Source of the DNA: Musa acuminata AAA Group
Lineage: Eukaryota; Streptophyta; Magnoliopsida; Zingiberales; Musaceae
DNA: 64,000 bases
Assembly (NCBI RefSeq): GCF_036884655.1
Contig: NC_088342.1
Coordinates: 11,278,001-11,342,000 of the forward strand
Direction: 5' to 3'
Part shown: positions 36,065 through 50,738 of the stretch, piece after piece
Numbering within the stretch: position 1 is the stretch's first letter
Layout of the letters: every line of letters starts with the position of its first letter
The notes under the pieces: generated by a model
The model's database searches: none
The model's input: only the letters and a program-made list of their open reading frames with translations
Told to the model about the DNA's origin: nothing
Made by a program: the position numbers and the translations under genes

Positions 36065-36479
36065 AGCCTTACATATAAGTTTATCCTTATATCTTTTCCC
36101 AATTGAGAGAGAAACTCTACATATCTCAATTATAGTGATAGTTAAGCATTCTTTAATCCACCCAAACTTGTATGGTGTTGGATGAGTTTCCGTCTATAAT
36201 TTTAAGTACTTCACCAATGATTTGAATATAATATTATCATAACTTTCATTATTTATGATGCACAAACTTTGTTATTAACGTTGCGGAAGATTTTCTTATA
36301 TTGGATTTTCTTACCTTGGGGTGATTAATAATCTTTTCACATACATGCAACATGTTCCCCTTCTTCTTCTACTATTTTAGTATTGTCAATATTATCAATC
36401 ACATCATCTTGGGCATCTTTTTTTCTTCAAAGTCATCTTTGTGATATATAAGGTTAACAGTCTTACGAGCACAACACTT

Positions 36480-37300
36480 GTTGGAACAATGACTAAGCTC
36501 CTCACATTTGAAATACTTCACAACTAGGAGTCGAGCATATGGATTGTTTGTAGTAATCGGGATATGCTTAGCTTGTCTTATTGTTTCTTTCAGTATTTAT
36601 GTCTTGATTTGTAGGTTGTATTGACTCAATCACAATTTGCTTCTCTTTATTGAGAACAAATCAAATCATGTTGTTGTAGTAAAAAATTATCGAGTAGCAA
36701 TCGGGATATGCTTAGCTTGTCTTATTGTTGTAGTAAAAAATTATCGAGTAGAACAAATCAAATCATGTTGTTGTAGTCAATAATATTTCAACTTTTAGTG
36801 TCATATTGTGAGCTTCATCTACTATCCATATCGGAGTTAAAGGTATTTTATCTTTAATTAAAAATTTTAGACCATTGACATACCTTGTTGCCTGTCGGTC
36901 ATCTAACTATGATAAGTTACATCTCACTAAAAGGCATAAAAATTCGTTAGTATAATCAGTTACAAATTGAGTTCCATGGATACAACTTTGGTATTATTGG
37001 AATAATAGTTATTTATAGTTTGGGGGGTATGAATCTTTTTTTAAGAAGTTGCTTCAACTTCATTCATGTGTTGGTGTCTTTTCTTGTCTTCTTCTATTAT
37101 TTTGTAATATATTCCACCAAGCTACTGCACTTTTCAACTTATATGTAATAAACTTGATTTGTTTGTGATCAATAACATCTATCACAAGTTCTCTATTTTA
37201 TAAATCTAGTCAAGAAATACTTCAACGATGAGGTGGCCATTAAAACTGGGGTGGTCTACTTAAGGTGATAATCCTTATATAGCCTATTTCATTTGGGTGG
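36480..37300 (-). pseudogene. Gypsy gag with zinc knuckle
   Basis: The minus strand at about 36540-36480 reads YARLLVVKYFKCEELSH, the counterpart of YARPLVGKCFKCEESGHH in the intronic gypsy, with the first knuckle Cys lost. Sequence to 37300 matches the gag core of that copy (compare 37200-37250 with 7830-7880). Confidence 0.7.
36556..36777. repeat. Local duplication mosaic in gypsy gag
   Basis: The 27-mer starting TTGTTGTAGTAAAAAATTAT occurs at 36671 and 36725; ATCGGGATATGCTTAGCTTG occurs at about 36558 and 36700; AACAAATCAAATCATGTTG occurs at about 36654 and 36752. This is consistent with recent slippage or gene conversion. Confidence 0.8.
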
Positions 37301-37656
37301 TACTTGATGTCTTTTATATCTTTTACTATCATCTTATGAGTCATTATCATATACTATTGGTTGTTATGGGTAGATAGTAACGTGTCGATGGAAGCGTTAA
37401 TGTTGAATTGTATCTATACTTCTTTAGTTGGTTTTATAATAGTCAACATTTTTTTCTTTATCTAACTCATCTGTATAAGCTAGTTACCTTATGTTAGATT
37501 GCGAGCCCGTGTTGATGATTAAGCTTGCTATTAATATCAACTCTGGCACGGTTGATCTTACCATCATCACGAACTCTACTGGTGCTTAAACCCAAGTTAA
37601 TAAGTATATTATGAATCTCTTAGAGTTTTTGAGCCACCCAAGTTCTTGTGCTTCCA

Positions 37657-37864
37657 ATACTTGAAGATATTATTTTTTGATGATTCCATAAGTTTATAGG
37701 AGATATTTATTTATATTAATTCTAGGTCTTAAAAACTGGCTAACTAACAATATAGAATAATTAAAATAAATATAAAAATTAATAATATAGGATAAATAGA
37801 AATGATAAATTGATAAGTTTAAGTTCTTTGAAAATAATAATCATCTTTTGTTTATTCCATATTA
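37657..37864 (-). repeat. 5' LTR of the minus-strand gypsy (truncated)
   Basis: Matches the right-hand 210 bp of the 33919 LTR from AATACTTGAAGATATTA onward. The part next to the primer site is missing. Confidence 0.7.
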
Positions 37865-37869
37865 TATTT

Positions 37870-39960
37870 AACCCTTGGATGATCCAAGTCTATGATCAAA
37901 ACAAAACATTTTCTCTGTCACTTATCTCAATAGAATATTAGTTTATCAAATTTCTCAATAAATTTTATTATCAAAATTAAGAGATGAGAGAGAATGATGA
38001 ACTCGTCAACGTAGAGATTGGATACGGCAGCGTCGTTACAAGATAGAGATGCATAGCACTAAATGAACCCATTTGATTTTAGGGATTTTACAAAATTTTA
38101 AAACATTTGAGCTTATTTAACTAATCAGTTTAAAAATTAAAAACTTAAAATAATAAACTTGATACGATTGATATTTTTTTTAACTAAAATCAGTTTGATT
38201 TGATCTAAACTGACTAATCGAATTGAAAAAGAGTCTCCAAAACCGAAGTCTTTTATAATCTTTAAAATTAAACTATTAATCAATCAATTCAAAACGAATT
38301 AGTTGTGAACGTGATAGCATTCACGAGAAGATAATAGAAGGCACAAGTATAAAAGAAAAAAATAGTTTTTACTTTGCTAAATTAATGTTTTTTTATGCAA
38401 TTATAAACGTGATAGCATCATTTTTAAATCTGTATGATATCTTGGTACGACTGATTTTTTTTTTTTATGAAAATGATTACACATAGTAATCAGTAAGACA
38501 GAACACATTGGATGCCAACTAAATACGATGCCCCTCTTTGAACACTGATTTGTTGGACTCTAGATGGTGTCATTTGTGGTTTCTGTTCAGTCTCATGGAA
38601 ATAAAAATATTGTAAATTTTCAGCCAACCTCATTGAACACTGCCTGTTAAAACAATTCCTCATCGAAAATAAAATTTCCACATGCAATTTTTCTCCTCCA
38701 AGATATATTATTTTTAACAGGTATCATATTATTGTAACCATGATGACACCACTTTCCAAATCTTTGTTGCATATGATTGATTATATTGAGAACATTGAAG
38801 ACACTTTCCAAATCTTTGTTGCATGTGATTATATTGAGGACATTGAAGACAAAATGGATAAAACTTTTATAGTTATCAAAATCAAACCAAAAATTTAAGT
38901 GGTCGAGGTGCAGTCAGAGAGAATAAGGCAGAAGGAGAGAGATTATTATATGACAAAATACTTTCTTTTCTCTTCTTAATTCTAATTTAAAATTGATAGT
39001 AAAACACTTTAGAACAAATAATAAGAAAATATTTAGTAGAGAATAATAATCTTAATTGTCTTACAAAATTTGATCAATTTTATTTGACCTTGTCGATTCA
39101 CGTGGGTTATCCAAAAATCGATCATATTAATCAATTTATTCCATCTCTTGACAAAATTAATCCAATAAATGAATCCGATCAGTCAATGATTTGATTTGAT
39201 TACCTAGTTTAATCCTATTCTCATAGCTATGATATAAAAGAAATAAAAGGTAGAAATGGAAGAAAGGGTAAGCATACGAAAGTAACTGTATAGTTGGAAG
39301 AGAAAACTACCACAACGACGATTACCTTTAAATTTCAAATTAGATAGCTTTAAATTTGAGTCAATGCCATCAAAGTCACTGTAAATAATTATAATAATTA
39401 ATTAAAATTTGGTGCAAAAATATGAGAAACATATAAAATGGATTTGATGGATTTCAATCAATATCCGAATGACTTTTGGGAAGTTGGTATAAAAATATAA
39501 AATTTAGTGAGACATTCAGATTGATTAATGCATTATTGCATAAAATGATAAGTTTTAGGTATCAAAAATATAAAATTTAATCTCTTGTTGCACAAACTAA
39601 TAAACATTATGTATGTCATTTAATATGATAGAAAATATATATATATATATATATTTATTTATTTAAATACAGAACTTAACAGTAAAGGAACTTCACTTAA
39701 ATAAGTATGCTGTGAAATGTTGCATGAGATGATCAAATTAAGAATCGATATCACATAAGTGTCTATTTCAAGATAATTTATACGCCATATAAATTAAGAT
39801 TCCAATACAATTGCATTCCAATTAAATCGGAGTATAAATCGGATCGGATCCAGGATAAATTAATCATAGCATAGTAGGATTTAGCTTCAACCACAAGGAT
39901 TCTATTCCGTTCTCCATCGCCAATAACTTCCCCTATATATAATCCACCACCACTCCGCCA
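37870..39960. other. Intergenic, no gene recognised
   Basis: AT-rich with stops in all frames. At 38150-38310 there is a stretch of AAACCGA- and GAATTGA-type motifs resembling the hAT-like end at 22371, too weak to call. An imperfect (TA)n is at 39635-39655. Confidence 0.4.
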
Positions 39961-39979
39961 TTTAGGGACATACTCCGAG

Positions 39980-41250
39980 CTACCTAAAATGTTTGGACCC
40001 CAATGGATCAGTGAGGCAAGCTACTTTACAAGTATTTGAACCATGTTGGGATGCGGTTGATGCGTAGAAGCCACATAAGCCGAACAGCCCACTGACACGG
40101 TCAATGTGGTCCACGTAGGGCCGAGACAAACACGTCATTTGAACAGTCACCAAGTCGCCAGCTGCTGACGGTACGTTGTGTTGCCCACACGCAAAACACA
40201 CCCCGTCCTGTCCTCCTCGTGTAGTTTAACGGATCACAAATATTTTTCCTAATACGAAATTGTTCGATCCCATTTAAGGACAAGACCAAGATAAAGTTTA
40301 CGAGCTTGTTCACATGCGTCCTGCAAAGTACAGGGCCAATATATTGTGGCCATGCATGCATGTGCCGACGTCCAATGTGAGCATTCTCCACCTAATTGAG
40401 CTGCTCCAGAACTTGTGCCTTAAACATGGGACTGTTTGGCTTGTGAAGGAATCCAGTGGCCGCTCCCCTTGCTGTTTCGTATGTATGTCCACCACATGAG
40501 ACTCTAGTGGACCAACCGCCAGCTGTGAAACAGGTTTAAGAGTGCTCTTCAACGACGCAAACGATCAGTTGCTATCGTCCTGATGTGGCAGATAATGTGG
40601 GATTACTTTCTCCGAGTTTAGCCAGACTTGGATCACAACTTTGACCTGATTACATAAATACACATTGATAGATACACTCCGAATCCGATCAAAGTCTTAC
40701 GATCCGTTTACTGAGGCTGTTACGGTGTCCCAAGGAACGCATGCAGATAGAACTAAGAATTGGAGAGGCAAAGAGGGGGAAGCGTCTGCGACAAGCATGG
40801 AGGCGTGTGATGATGGGGGAGTGTTGGGGCGTCGCATGGATCCAATGATCCTGCCGGGGAGAACCAAAAGGCCCATGTCTCCCCCACTCATTATTACCAA
40901 CTTTCTTCATCCTTTCTTCACGCCTCTCCTCTCCCCCTTCACTCCATTCGCCCGTAACTGGTGCCGCGGCAACCGGCCCCTGCCGGTACGCCATCCAATG
41001 TGTCGCCGACGCCACCCCACGCCGTTAACGTTGTTAGCTGAGACGTCAGCTGAGAGGGCACCGTGCACGTGACAAGCCGACACCGCTCGCACGTGCCTCG
41101 CGCGGTTGCGGTCGTCGTCGGTGCTCCCCTTTCACCGTTAAGCCAAGGTAACGCCCGTTAAGTCGGGGAGGGGTGGAAATAGAATGGAACGATCTATAAG
41201 ATGGCGGTTCCATCGTCCGCCGTTTCTCGACTCCCTCCCTCCCTTTTCTT
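39980..41250. other. GC-richer upstream region of the pectate lyase gene
   Basis: Composition shifts from AT-rich to GC-rich. Short open frames here are unsupported by any domain. It contains ACGT-core motifs and is best read as promoter and 5' flank. Confidence 0.45.
41066..41095. promoter_or_regulatory. Pair of G-box motifs (CACGTG)
   Basis: CACGTG at 41066-41071 and 41090-41095, with a GACGTC core at 41042-41047. All are about 290-340 bp before the pectate lyase ATG. G-boxes bind bZIP and bHLH factors; function here is inferred from sequence only. Confidence 0.4.
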
Positions 41251-41260
41251 TACCTTTTGA

Positions 41261-41266
41261 TATATA
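41261..41266 (+). promoter_or_regulatory. Candidate TATA box of the pectate lyase gene
   Basis: TATATA, 119 bp upstream of the ATG at 41380, followed by a C-run and a purine-rich leader. Confidence 0.5.
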
Positions 41267-41379
41267 CCATCTCGATTCGCTCTCGCGATCTCCCCCCCCC
41301 CCCCCTGGATTGAGAGCCAAGAGAGAAGGATACAGATCTGCGTAAGAAGAAGAAAGGAAGGGCTACAGAGGCGGCATTG

Positions 41380-44300
41380 ATGTCGATGGTGATTCCCAGG
41401 TTGCCGTTTCTTTGCCTTCTGGTGATTTCATTCGTGGGAGGCGGGGACATTTGCCCCTCCAGGTACATTAGCTTGAATCAACCTTTCCGAAAGCTCAACT
41501 CCTTTTCCATGATGATTTTTGTTGGATTTTGAGACAATTGTGAGGATTTGTTAACCTCAGATGTACAATGTGGAGTGTGGAGATCAGTTTGGCTTCTCCT
41601 GGCTCCTCTGTCGTAGAATTCGAATATTTAAGTGCTCTCGTCTAATGGGTTTGTTTAACTGGGTTTCTTTCAGGGTTGTAGCTGCCGCGGCAATGGCGCA
41701 GGGGAGCTTGAGAGCAACCGCCAGCAATGGGTCGTCTTCCACCATGGCACAAGGGTCAGTGTCGGACCTCCAGGTTTCCTTTCAAATAGATGCGAAGCGT
41801 CGGTGACGCTTGAGGATGGATCTTGACCGTAAGATCTGGACGCATACGTTGCCTTAGTCGCAGTGCTCACCGTCCAGATCTGATTCGTTGGATCCAAGCC
41901 GTTTAACACGTTCCATAAGAAATTTGTTGAGAGCACCCAAGAACACGCAAACAACCCTCGAGCATTTAGAATGAAGCATCACATTTCTCTCCTCTCGTTG
42001 AACAAATACAGATAGATCAAAGTTTGATCGGCATCTGACTATTGGTCCGTTAATTTACGCAGGCCCGCAGGTGACGTGGTAGTTGGCGCGGTGGACGATC
42101 CAGAATTTATAGCAACAGAGGTGGAAATGTAAGTCCACTTGCATGGCCCACCCTTCGTTTTCTTCTTTTTCTACTGTAATTATTTGATAATTAAATATAA
42201 ATATGCATATTGGATAATTATTACGAATTTATTAGTTGCAAACTGCAAGATAATGGCCTTTATACCCTCACGTGAACGTGGCCTAACGTATTAATATCAT
42301 GGGTTGGGCGTGTCTTCTGTGGCTGGTCGATGCTACTCTCCCTTCACGCCTCCTGCGACCTTGCATTTCCCTCTGTTTCCTGTGCTCTGTTCTGAGGTGT
42401 GCAATTCACATGAAACGAAGAATAATGACTTATTGGCTCTTGCATTGATGGAGTTCGGTTAGTGACGCCAATTACCAACCCCATCTCGTCATGAACTAGG
42501 TATTGCATTGATTTAGTGCCACACACACACAGACTCTCTCTCTCTCTCTCTCCCCCATTTGGCCGAAGACACGGCTTGAGCTTTTCCTATTACGTCGATT
42601 TAGGTCCCCACCACTGTAAGTCTCTTGTCACTTGTCATGGCCTACCTGTATATTCTCCCGATGGTGAACTCGGGTCAGCTGTGAGTCTGAGACCGATGGT
42701 CCTCACACCTTGTTATGACATTCCTACCTTTCAGGCTGTCTTTCTGATGGACACGGATCCTTCCCAGTTGGCACTTTTAATCAGAATTATTTATTCCCCC
42801 ATAACTATAATTGTCACTTCTTTATTATTAATGAGCCACACCGTTGTTTGTACAAATATAACGCGATCGCTATCGATGTGACTACCACCGTTTCATCCAT
42901 GACTCTGGAATTCTGCAATTGTTTATCTACATATTTGAAACTTGGGACTTATTCAGTGATTAGTGCTCAAGAAGTAAGGAAAACACTATAATGGCGGGAA
43001 TTGTAATTAAAGCGTCAAATTTTCTTGATTTTGCGTGTCGCAAAAGCAGGCAGATAGGCAACATCACGGCGCGCCGGTCGCTGGGCTACCTATCAACATG
43101 CGTGACGGGCAACCCCATCGACGACTGCTGGCGCTGCGACCCCGAGTGGCACCTCCACCGCAAGCGCCTCGCCGACTGCGGCATCGGCTTCGGGCGCAGC
43201 GCCATGGGCGGCCGCAACGGGCGGTTCTACCGCGTGACCGACCCCAGCGACGACGACCCAGTGAACCCCCGCCCCGGCACCCTCCGCTACGCCGTGATCC
43301 AGGACGAGCCCCTCTGGATCGTGTTCAAGCGCGACATGGTCATCACCCTCAAGCAGGAGCTCATCATGAACAGCTTCAAGACCATCGACGGCCGCGGCGC
43401 CAACGTCCACATCGCCAACGGCGCCTGCATCACCATCCAGTTCGTCACCAACATCATCATCCACGGCCTCCACATCCACGACTGCAAGCCCACCGGCAAT
43501 GCCATGGTCCGCAGCTCCCCCTCCCACTACGGCTGGAGGACCATCGCCGACGGCGACGCCATTTCCATCTTCGGCTCCAGCCACATCTGGGTCGACCACA
43601 ACTCCCTGTCCAACTGCGCCGACGGCCTCGTCGATGCCATTATGGGATCCACCGCCATCACCATCTCCAACAATTACTTCACCCACCACAATGAGGTCTC
43701 CTCTTCCTCCTTGAACACACTCATTTATTGCTTCTTTCGGATGCCAATGTCCACCCATTACTCTCTGAACTGTGCATTATAATAAAGCTACTATCGATGA
43801 TAGTTAATATGAACTATGGAAAGACTAAAAGTTTAAGAACTTCAACAGGTGATGCTTTTGGGGCATAGCGATTCGTACGTGCGAGACAAGGCTATGCAGG
43901 TGACCATTGCCTTCAACCACTTCGGTGAAGGACTCATTCAAAGAATGCCAAGGTAACTCGCAATGTTGCTGGACAAAGAAATCATTAGAATGCCCAGCGT
44001 CACCAATGTTTACCACTGTGGCAAAATGCAGGTGCAGACATGGCTACTTCCATGTGGTGAACAATGATTACACTCACTGGGAGATGTACGCCATTGGAGG
44101 AAGTGCGAATCCGACCATAAACAGCCAAAGCAACAGATACCTTGCACCTACCAATCCCTTCGCCAAGGAGGTAAATTAGCCTCCATTACCGATCTACGAC
44201 CAATCGTCTGCAAGAACTTCTACGAGTTGAATTGGATTCACAGGTGACGAAGAGGGTGGAGACTTCGAGTGATGTTTGGGAGAGCTGGAATTGGAGATCA

Positions 44301-44465
44301 GAGGGCGACCTGCTACTGAACGGTGCCTACTTCACCCCATCGGGAGCTGGTGCCTCTGCAAGCTACTCGAGGGCCTCCAGCCTTGGGGCCAAGTCATCCT
44401 CCATGGTTGGCTCCATCACTGCAGGGGCAGGGGCCCTCCCGTGCCGCAAGGGTTCCCTGTGCTAA
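41380..44465 (+). CDS. Pectate lyase (polysaccharide lyase family 1), 7 exons
   Basis: Cleaves de-esterified pectin in the cell wall by Ca-dependent beta-elimination. Exons: 41380-41462, 41674-41754, 42063-42128, 43050-43695, 43849-43952, 44032-44170, 44244-44465, all GT-AG and in frame; 446 aa, within the plant range. Residues 1-27 are a signal peptide. Exons 2 and 3 encode a low-complexity linker and the [12 protein letters not shown] stretch. The catalytic domain begins at [10 protein letters not shown] and [10 protein letters not shown] (residues about 86-107). Family signatures: [15 protein letters not shown] (250-264), [11 protein letters not shown] (268-278), and [15 protein letters not shown] (324-338), the RxPxxR block carrying the catalytic Arg. 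It ends CRKGSLC. Exons 1-3 are less conserved and their junctions are less certain than exons 4-7. The gene looks intact. Confidence 0.92.
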
Positions 44466-46849
<2,384 letters not shown>

Positions 46850-46850
<1 letters not shown>

Positions 46851-47377
46851 GAACTTTTTAATCACATTTGTAGAAATGTAAACCGATGTTCGGTTTATAC
46901 TAGTTTGATCGTCTTGACCTATGTCAATTTATAATGGTTTCATCATCCTAATCTCTGCATTTCTTTACATTTGCCTAATTAGGCTCGATTTGATCGATTA
47001 CAATAAGTTTGTAAAAATCAATTGCCTAATCAACAGGATGATCAAACCTATTACCTAACTGACCTATGTTAGTACGATTGCCTGATCATTCTAATTGTAG
47101 AAATGCATAGAAATTAAGCTCGGTTTATAAACTAAGCGATTGCCTAATTTTTATACATAGGTCTAGACGATCAAACTATTATAAATCAATCATCTAGATG
47201 ATCAAACTACTATAAATCAGTCTCATGTATAGAACTTAAAACAAAGGTTTAACCTTGTGCACTTTTTAATCACATTTTCGATACACATTTGTTGATCAAA
47301 CTTTTAAAATTAAAAAAAATTTGTCATAGCACTAATTCATCGCCCTCCTCTCTCTTATTGTCATTACAATCCTAATA
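46850..47377 (+). repeat. Probable 5' LTR of the forward Sirevirus
   Basis: It ends in the arrangement CACTAATTCATCGCCCTCC then CCTAATA seen at other Sirevirus LTR ends. The upstream part is diverged and contains a local repeat of GATCAAACTAYTATAAATCA (about 47170-47220). Start uncertain. Confidence 0.45.
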
Positions 47378-47520
47378 ATTAGTATCGAGTTTGGTTTTTA
47401 AAAATCTTCTAAATTGATAAATAAATAAAATAATTTTGAAAAAAGAATATTTTCGTTAAATATTAAAACTATGAATGCTTTATTTTATGCTTTAAATAAA
47501 AATAAGTTTAATTGAGTTTC

Positions 47521-49058
47521 TATTGAATCTTAGATTTTGATGATGAAACTAGTTGATAGTGTTTATGATTTGATTTACGTTTTAAGTGATGTAGGAAGTT
47601 TCGATTAGAAAGAGACAATTAAAACAGGAAGAATCACGTTGGGTCGGAGAAAAATATATTAGAAAATTGAATGTCAAGCCGAAGGATCGGTCGACGTATC
47701 GGCAAAAGGCTTCGGGCCATTGGTTCAGGCATCGGGCCAAGAAGAGCAAAAATTACGCCAAGAAAATTAGAGTTGTAGAGGTCGATTGGCCAATTGGGCA
47801 ATAGGCTGCAAGAGAGGATGATACGCTGAATATTCGAACGAAGCGCCGATGAACTAATGGTATGCCGAATAATATTTGATTTGCTTTGTAATAATTATCT
47901 AGATCGAAGTAGGTTTTAAGTGTAACGGATTAACTATGATAGCGATCAAGGCATAAAACAAATGAAGTCCCGGAGTCAAGAACGAGATTTCATTGCGAGT
48001 TCGAGTGTTCATCGGAAGTTCGGACATTCATCGGAAGCTCTACTGGAATTGACTGAGAAGTCCAGGAGCTTGCCAAAGAAGCTCATCAGAACTCACCAAG
48101 AAGATCATCATGAAGTCTAGGAGCTTATTGGAAGTCCGTTAGAACATTGCCGAGAGATCGTTGGAAGAAAACTAGACTTACTAACTTATTTAGCTTAGTG
48201 AATATCTTAAAATTCGTAGTTAGCATGGAATTGGGTCAACTCAATTATGGGTCAATTGGGCCCAATATTAGGCTGTGTTAGGCTAAGTGCAAAGCCCAAA
48301 CGGTGACCTAACAAGTAGCATAGTCATGACACAATCTCCGAGACTATGTCAGGCGGTGGTACCACTAGTTTGGGCAGTGGTACCGTCCAGACACAATCTT
48401 CTAGGTGGTGGTACTACTAGACTGGGCAGTAGTACCACCGAATATCAATGCTACAAGCGATAGTACCGCCCAACATAAACGATGGTACTGCTAGGACCCT
48501 GAAAATCAAAGTTGAGATATTTTTAGGCTCCAAATTTGAATCCATTTGAGGCCTATAAATATCCCTCTCATCCCTGGTTAACAAACATATAACTGAAAGC
48601 AAAAATGAGAAGAAAACACTGTTGTAATCTTGTGTGAGCTCCTCTAAAATTTTAAGTGTTAGTTTTGTTTAAGAGAGGAGTAAGGGGGGTTGTAAAGGTT
48701 CTCTCTTGAACCTATCAAAAGGAGAATTGAGTTGTAAAGGTAGTTGGTCTTCGCCTATTAAAGGAAGACGGATAGTGGATGCCGGTGGCCTCGATGGAGG
48801 AGGAATCGGGAGTGGATATAGGTCACGACGACTAAACCATTATAAACTTAGTTTGCATTTACTTTTAGCAATTTACTTTTATAGTAAACTACCTCTCCTC
48901 CTTACTGTGCTTTTACTACATTTATGCTCTCATACGCTTTCAAGTTAACATCTTCTGTGATCAATTTTAATCGTACGAAAGATTTTTTCAAACTAACGTG
49001 TTTTATCCGCTACACTAATTCATCCCCCCCCGCCCCCTCTGCCAACTCGTTCCTAATA
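47521..49058 (+). mobile_element. Solo Sirevirus LTR with exact 5-bp duplication
   Basis: 1,538 bp from TATTGAATCTTAG to TCCTAATA. The 5-mer GTTTC stands immediately before (47516-47520) and after (49059-49063). The host gag frame continues across (FNRVS-type codons on the left, TCDVVHDIW on the right) when the LTR and one GTTTC are ignored. It has GGTACC-type repeats at 48350-48500 and a C-tract at 49024-49037. No internal region: a product of LTR-LTR recombination. Confidence 0.88.
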
Positions 49059-49063
49059 GTTTC

Positions 49064-50330
49064 TACTTGTGATGTCGTACATGATATTTGGTATATATTT
49101 AAAGTTATTATAAAGGCACTAATAGAGTAAAAAAAATCTAAAATTAATTATTTGGTTCATAGTTATAAGTTATTTAAAATGAAGTCAAATGAATCTATTG
49201 GTGATATATACACTTGTTTTATGGATATTGTTAATGAGTTTAAAGCTCTTAATAAAAATTATACTAATATTGAATTAGTAAGTAAAATTTTAAGATCTCT
49301 TCCTAAAAGTCGAGATCCAAAGGTAACGACAATACAAGAAGCTAAAGACTTGAACAATTTTCCTCTTGAAGAACTTATAGGATCTTTGATGACCTATGAA
49401 ATGACCTGTAAAGTACATAATAAAGAAAAGAAAAACCTTCCTAAGAGGAGGAAAGATATTGCACTTAATCCAAGGAAGACAACTTGAGTGAAAACTCAAG
49501 TGATAACAATGATGACATAACACCCCTTACCAGAAGATTCAAAATGTTCAAGGAGAAATAAAATAAATCTTGTAAGATAAGAAGGTAAGAATAAAAGTAA
49601 AAAAAAAAAAAAAAATGCAAGCATATGCTTCGAATACAAAAAGTCAGGACATTTAAAAAATGAGTGTCCACTACTGAAAAAGAAATCAACCCAAAAGAAA
49701 AAGGAAATGCTCAAAGCAACGTGAAATGAATAAAGTGAGTCAGAAGTTGATGAGCAAATCAATAAAAATAAAGTGACAAACTATACCTTAATGGCCTTTA
49801 ACGATGTGGTATTTGACTCTCCTGAATCTTCTTTATCTTATGATGAATTACTTAATACATTTCATGATTTATATTATGAACTTAAAAAGATTTATAAAAA
49901 CTATAATTTGTTAAAAACAAGATCATGTTTCTCTCTCCAATGAATTTGATGAAATGAAAAATAAGTATGATAACTATATGTCAATATCTTGTACTAAATG
50001 TGAAGAGTTCGAATCACTTAAAAAAATATATATATTTCTATAATAAATATTTAAAATGTTTAAAATTAGAAATAAATAACTAAACATGATTTTTGCTAAT
50101 CAAGGCTATATATATCAAGAAAAAAAGAAATTGGTTTCATGAGTAGTAATACATATCAAAAGCCAACAAAATTTGTCAAAGGACCCACACTACATATTCT
50201 TCCTAAAGTTAAATATATTTTTTGTAGAATACTTAGTTATTATGCTTACTTATGCTCTTTTAAAAAATATAGTTATCATAAATTAGTTTAGGTTGCTAAA
50301 GGAACTATAAATGATTTGATGCCAAAAGTC
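49064..50330 (+). pseudogene. Copia gag of the forward Sirevirus
   Basis: Contains KSNESIGDIYTCFMDIVN and LPKSRDPKVTTIQEAKDLNN in the 49152-49487 frame, then a knuckle CFEYKKSGHLKNEC (second Cys lost) at about 49627-49670. A YTLMAFNDVVFD block follows at about 49783, and knuckle-2 debris near 50220. The first 80 or so codons are missing before the solo LTR. Stops and frameshifts present. Confidence 0.8.
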
Positions 50331-50439
50331 AAGAAAGATAGTTGAAGGATCCAAAGTTAAATGTATATATAAAGCAAACCCCTCTTTTTTGTAGGTATGT
50401 CTATAAACAAGAGCCAGAGCAAAAGATAATATCTTGATA

Positions 50440-50738
50440 GTGGATGATCAAGGCATATGACCGGAGATTCAACATACTTCTTAAAGCTCATTGACCGAGA
50501 CAAAGGATATGTCACGTACAGAGACAATAATAATAAAAAAATCATTGGCATTGGAAATATTAGTAACAAATCGAATATTTTGATTGAAGATGTTCTTTTA
50601 GTAGATGATCTGAAACATAACTTAATAAGTATTAGTCAATTTTATAATAAGAGATATAATGTTATATTTGAATTTAATGCTTGCATCATAGAAATACTAA
50701 ATAATAATAAATCTATGATTTTTTTAAGAAGTGGTTTT
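50440..50738 (+). pseudogene. Copia protease and following segment, cut by insertion
   Basis: The frame 50457-50744 starts MTGDSTYFLKLIDRDKGYVT (the residues after the protease DSGCSRH motif). It continues ILIEDVLLVDDLKHNLISIS, and stops being copia at 50739, where a minus-strand LTR begins. Confidence 0.85.

Larger units (their letters stand above)
33919..37864 (-). mobile_element. Ty3/gypsy element, minus strand
   Basis: 3' LTR 33919-34213 followed by a polypurine tract (34214-34226, CCCCTCCACTT on +); integrase about 34280-34960; RT 35371-35592; gag knuckle and gag 36480-37300; truncated 5' LTR 37657-37864. Flanking 5-mers are CATTT (33914-33918) and TATTT (37865-37869), a one-mismatch target duplication. 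Same family as the intronic gypsy at 5168-13751. It landed three bases from the outer end of the Sirevirus LTR. Confidence 0.8.

Noticed and set aside
40665..41072. 135-codon frame upstream of pectate lyase, and overlapping antisense frames
   Set aside because: GC-rich promoter DNA, no domain, competing frames on both strands of similar length.
43035..43694. 219-codon + strand frame overlapping pectate lyase exon 4
   Set aside because: His/Arg/Pro-rich out-of-frame reading of the same GC-rich exon.
43093..43758. 221-codon open frame antisense to pectate lyase exon 4
   Set aside because: Val/Asp/Gly-rich product created by the very high third-position GC of the sense exon; no domain and no independent signals.
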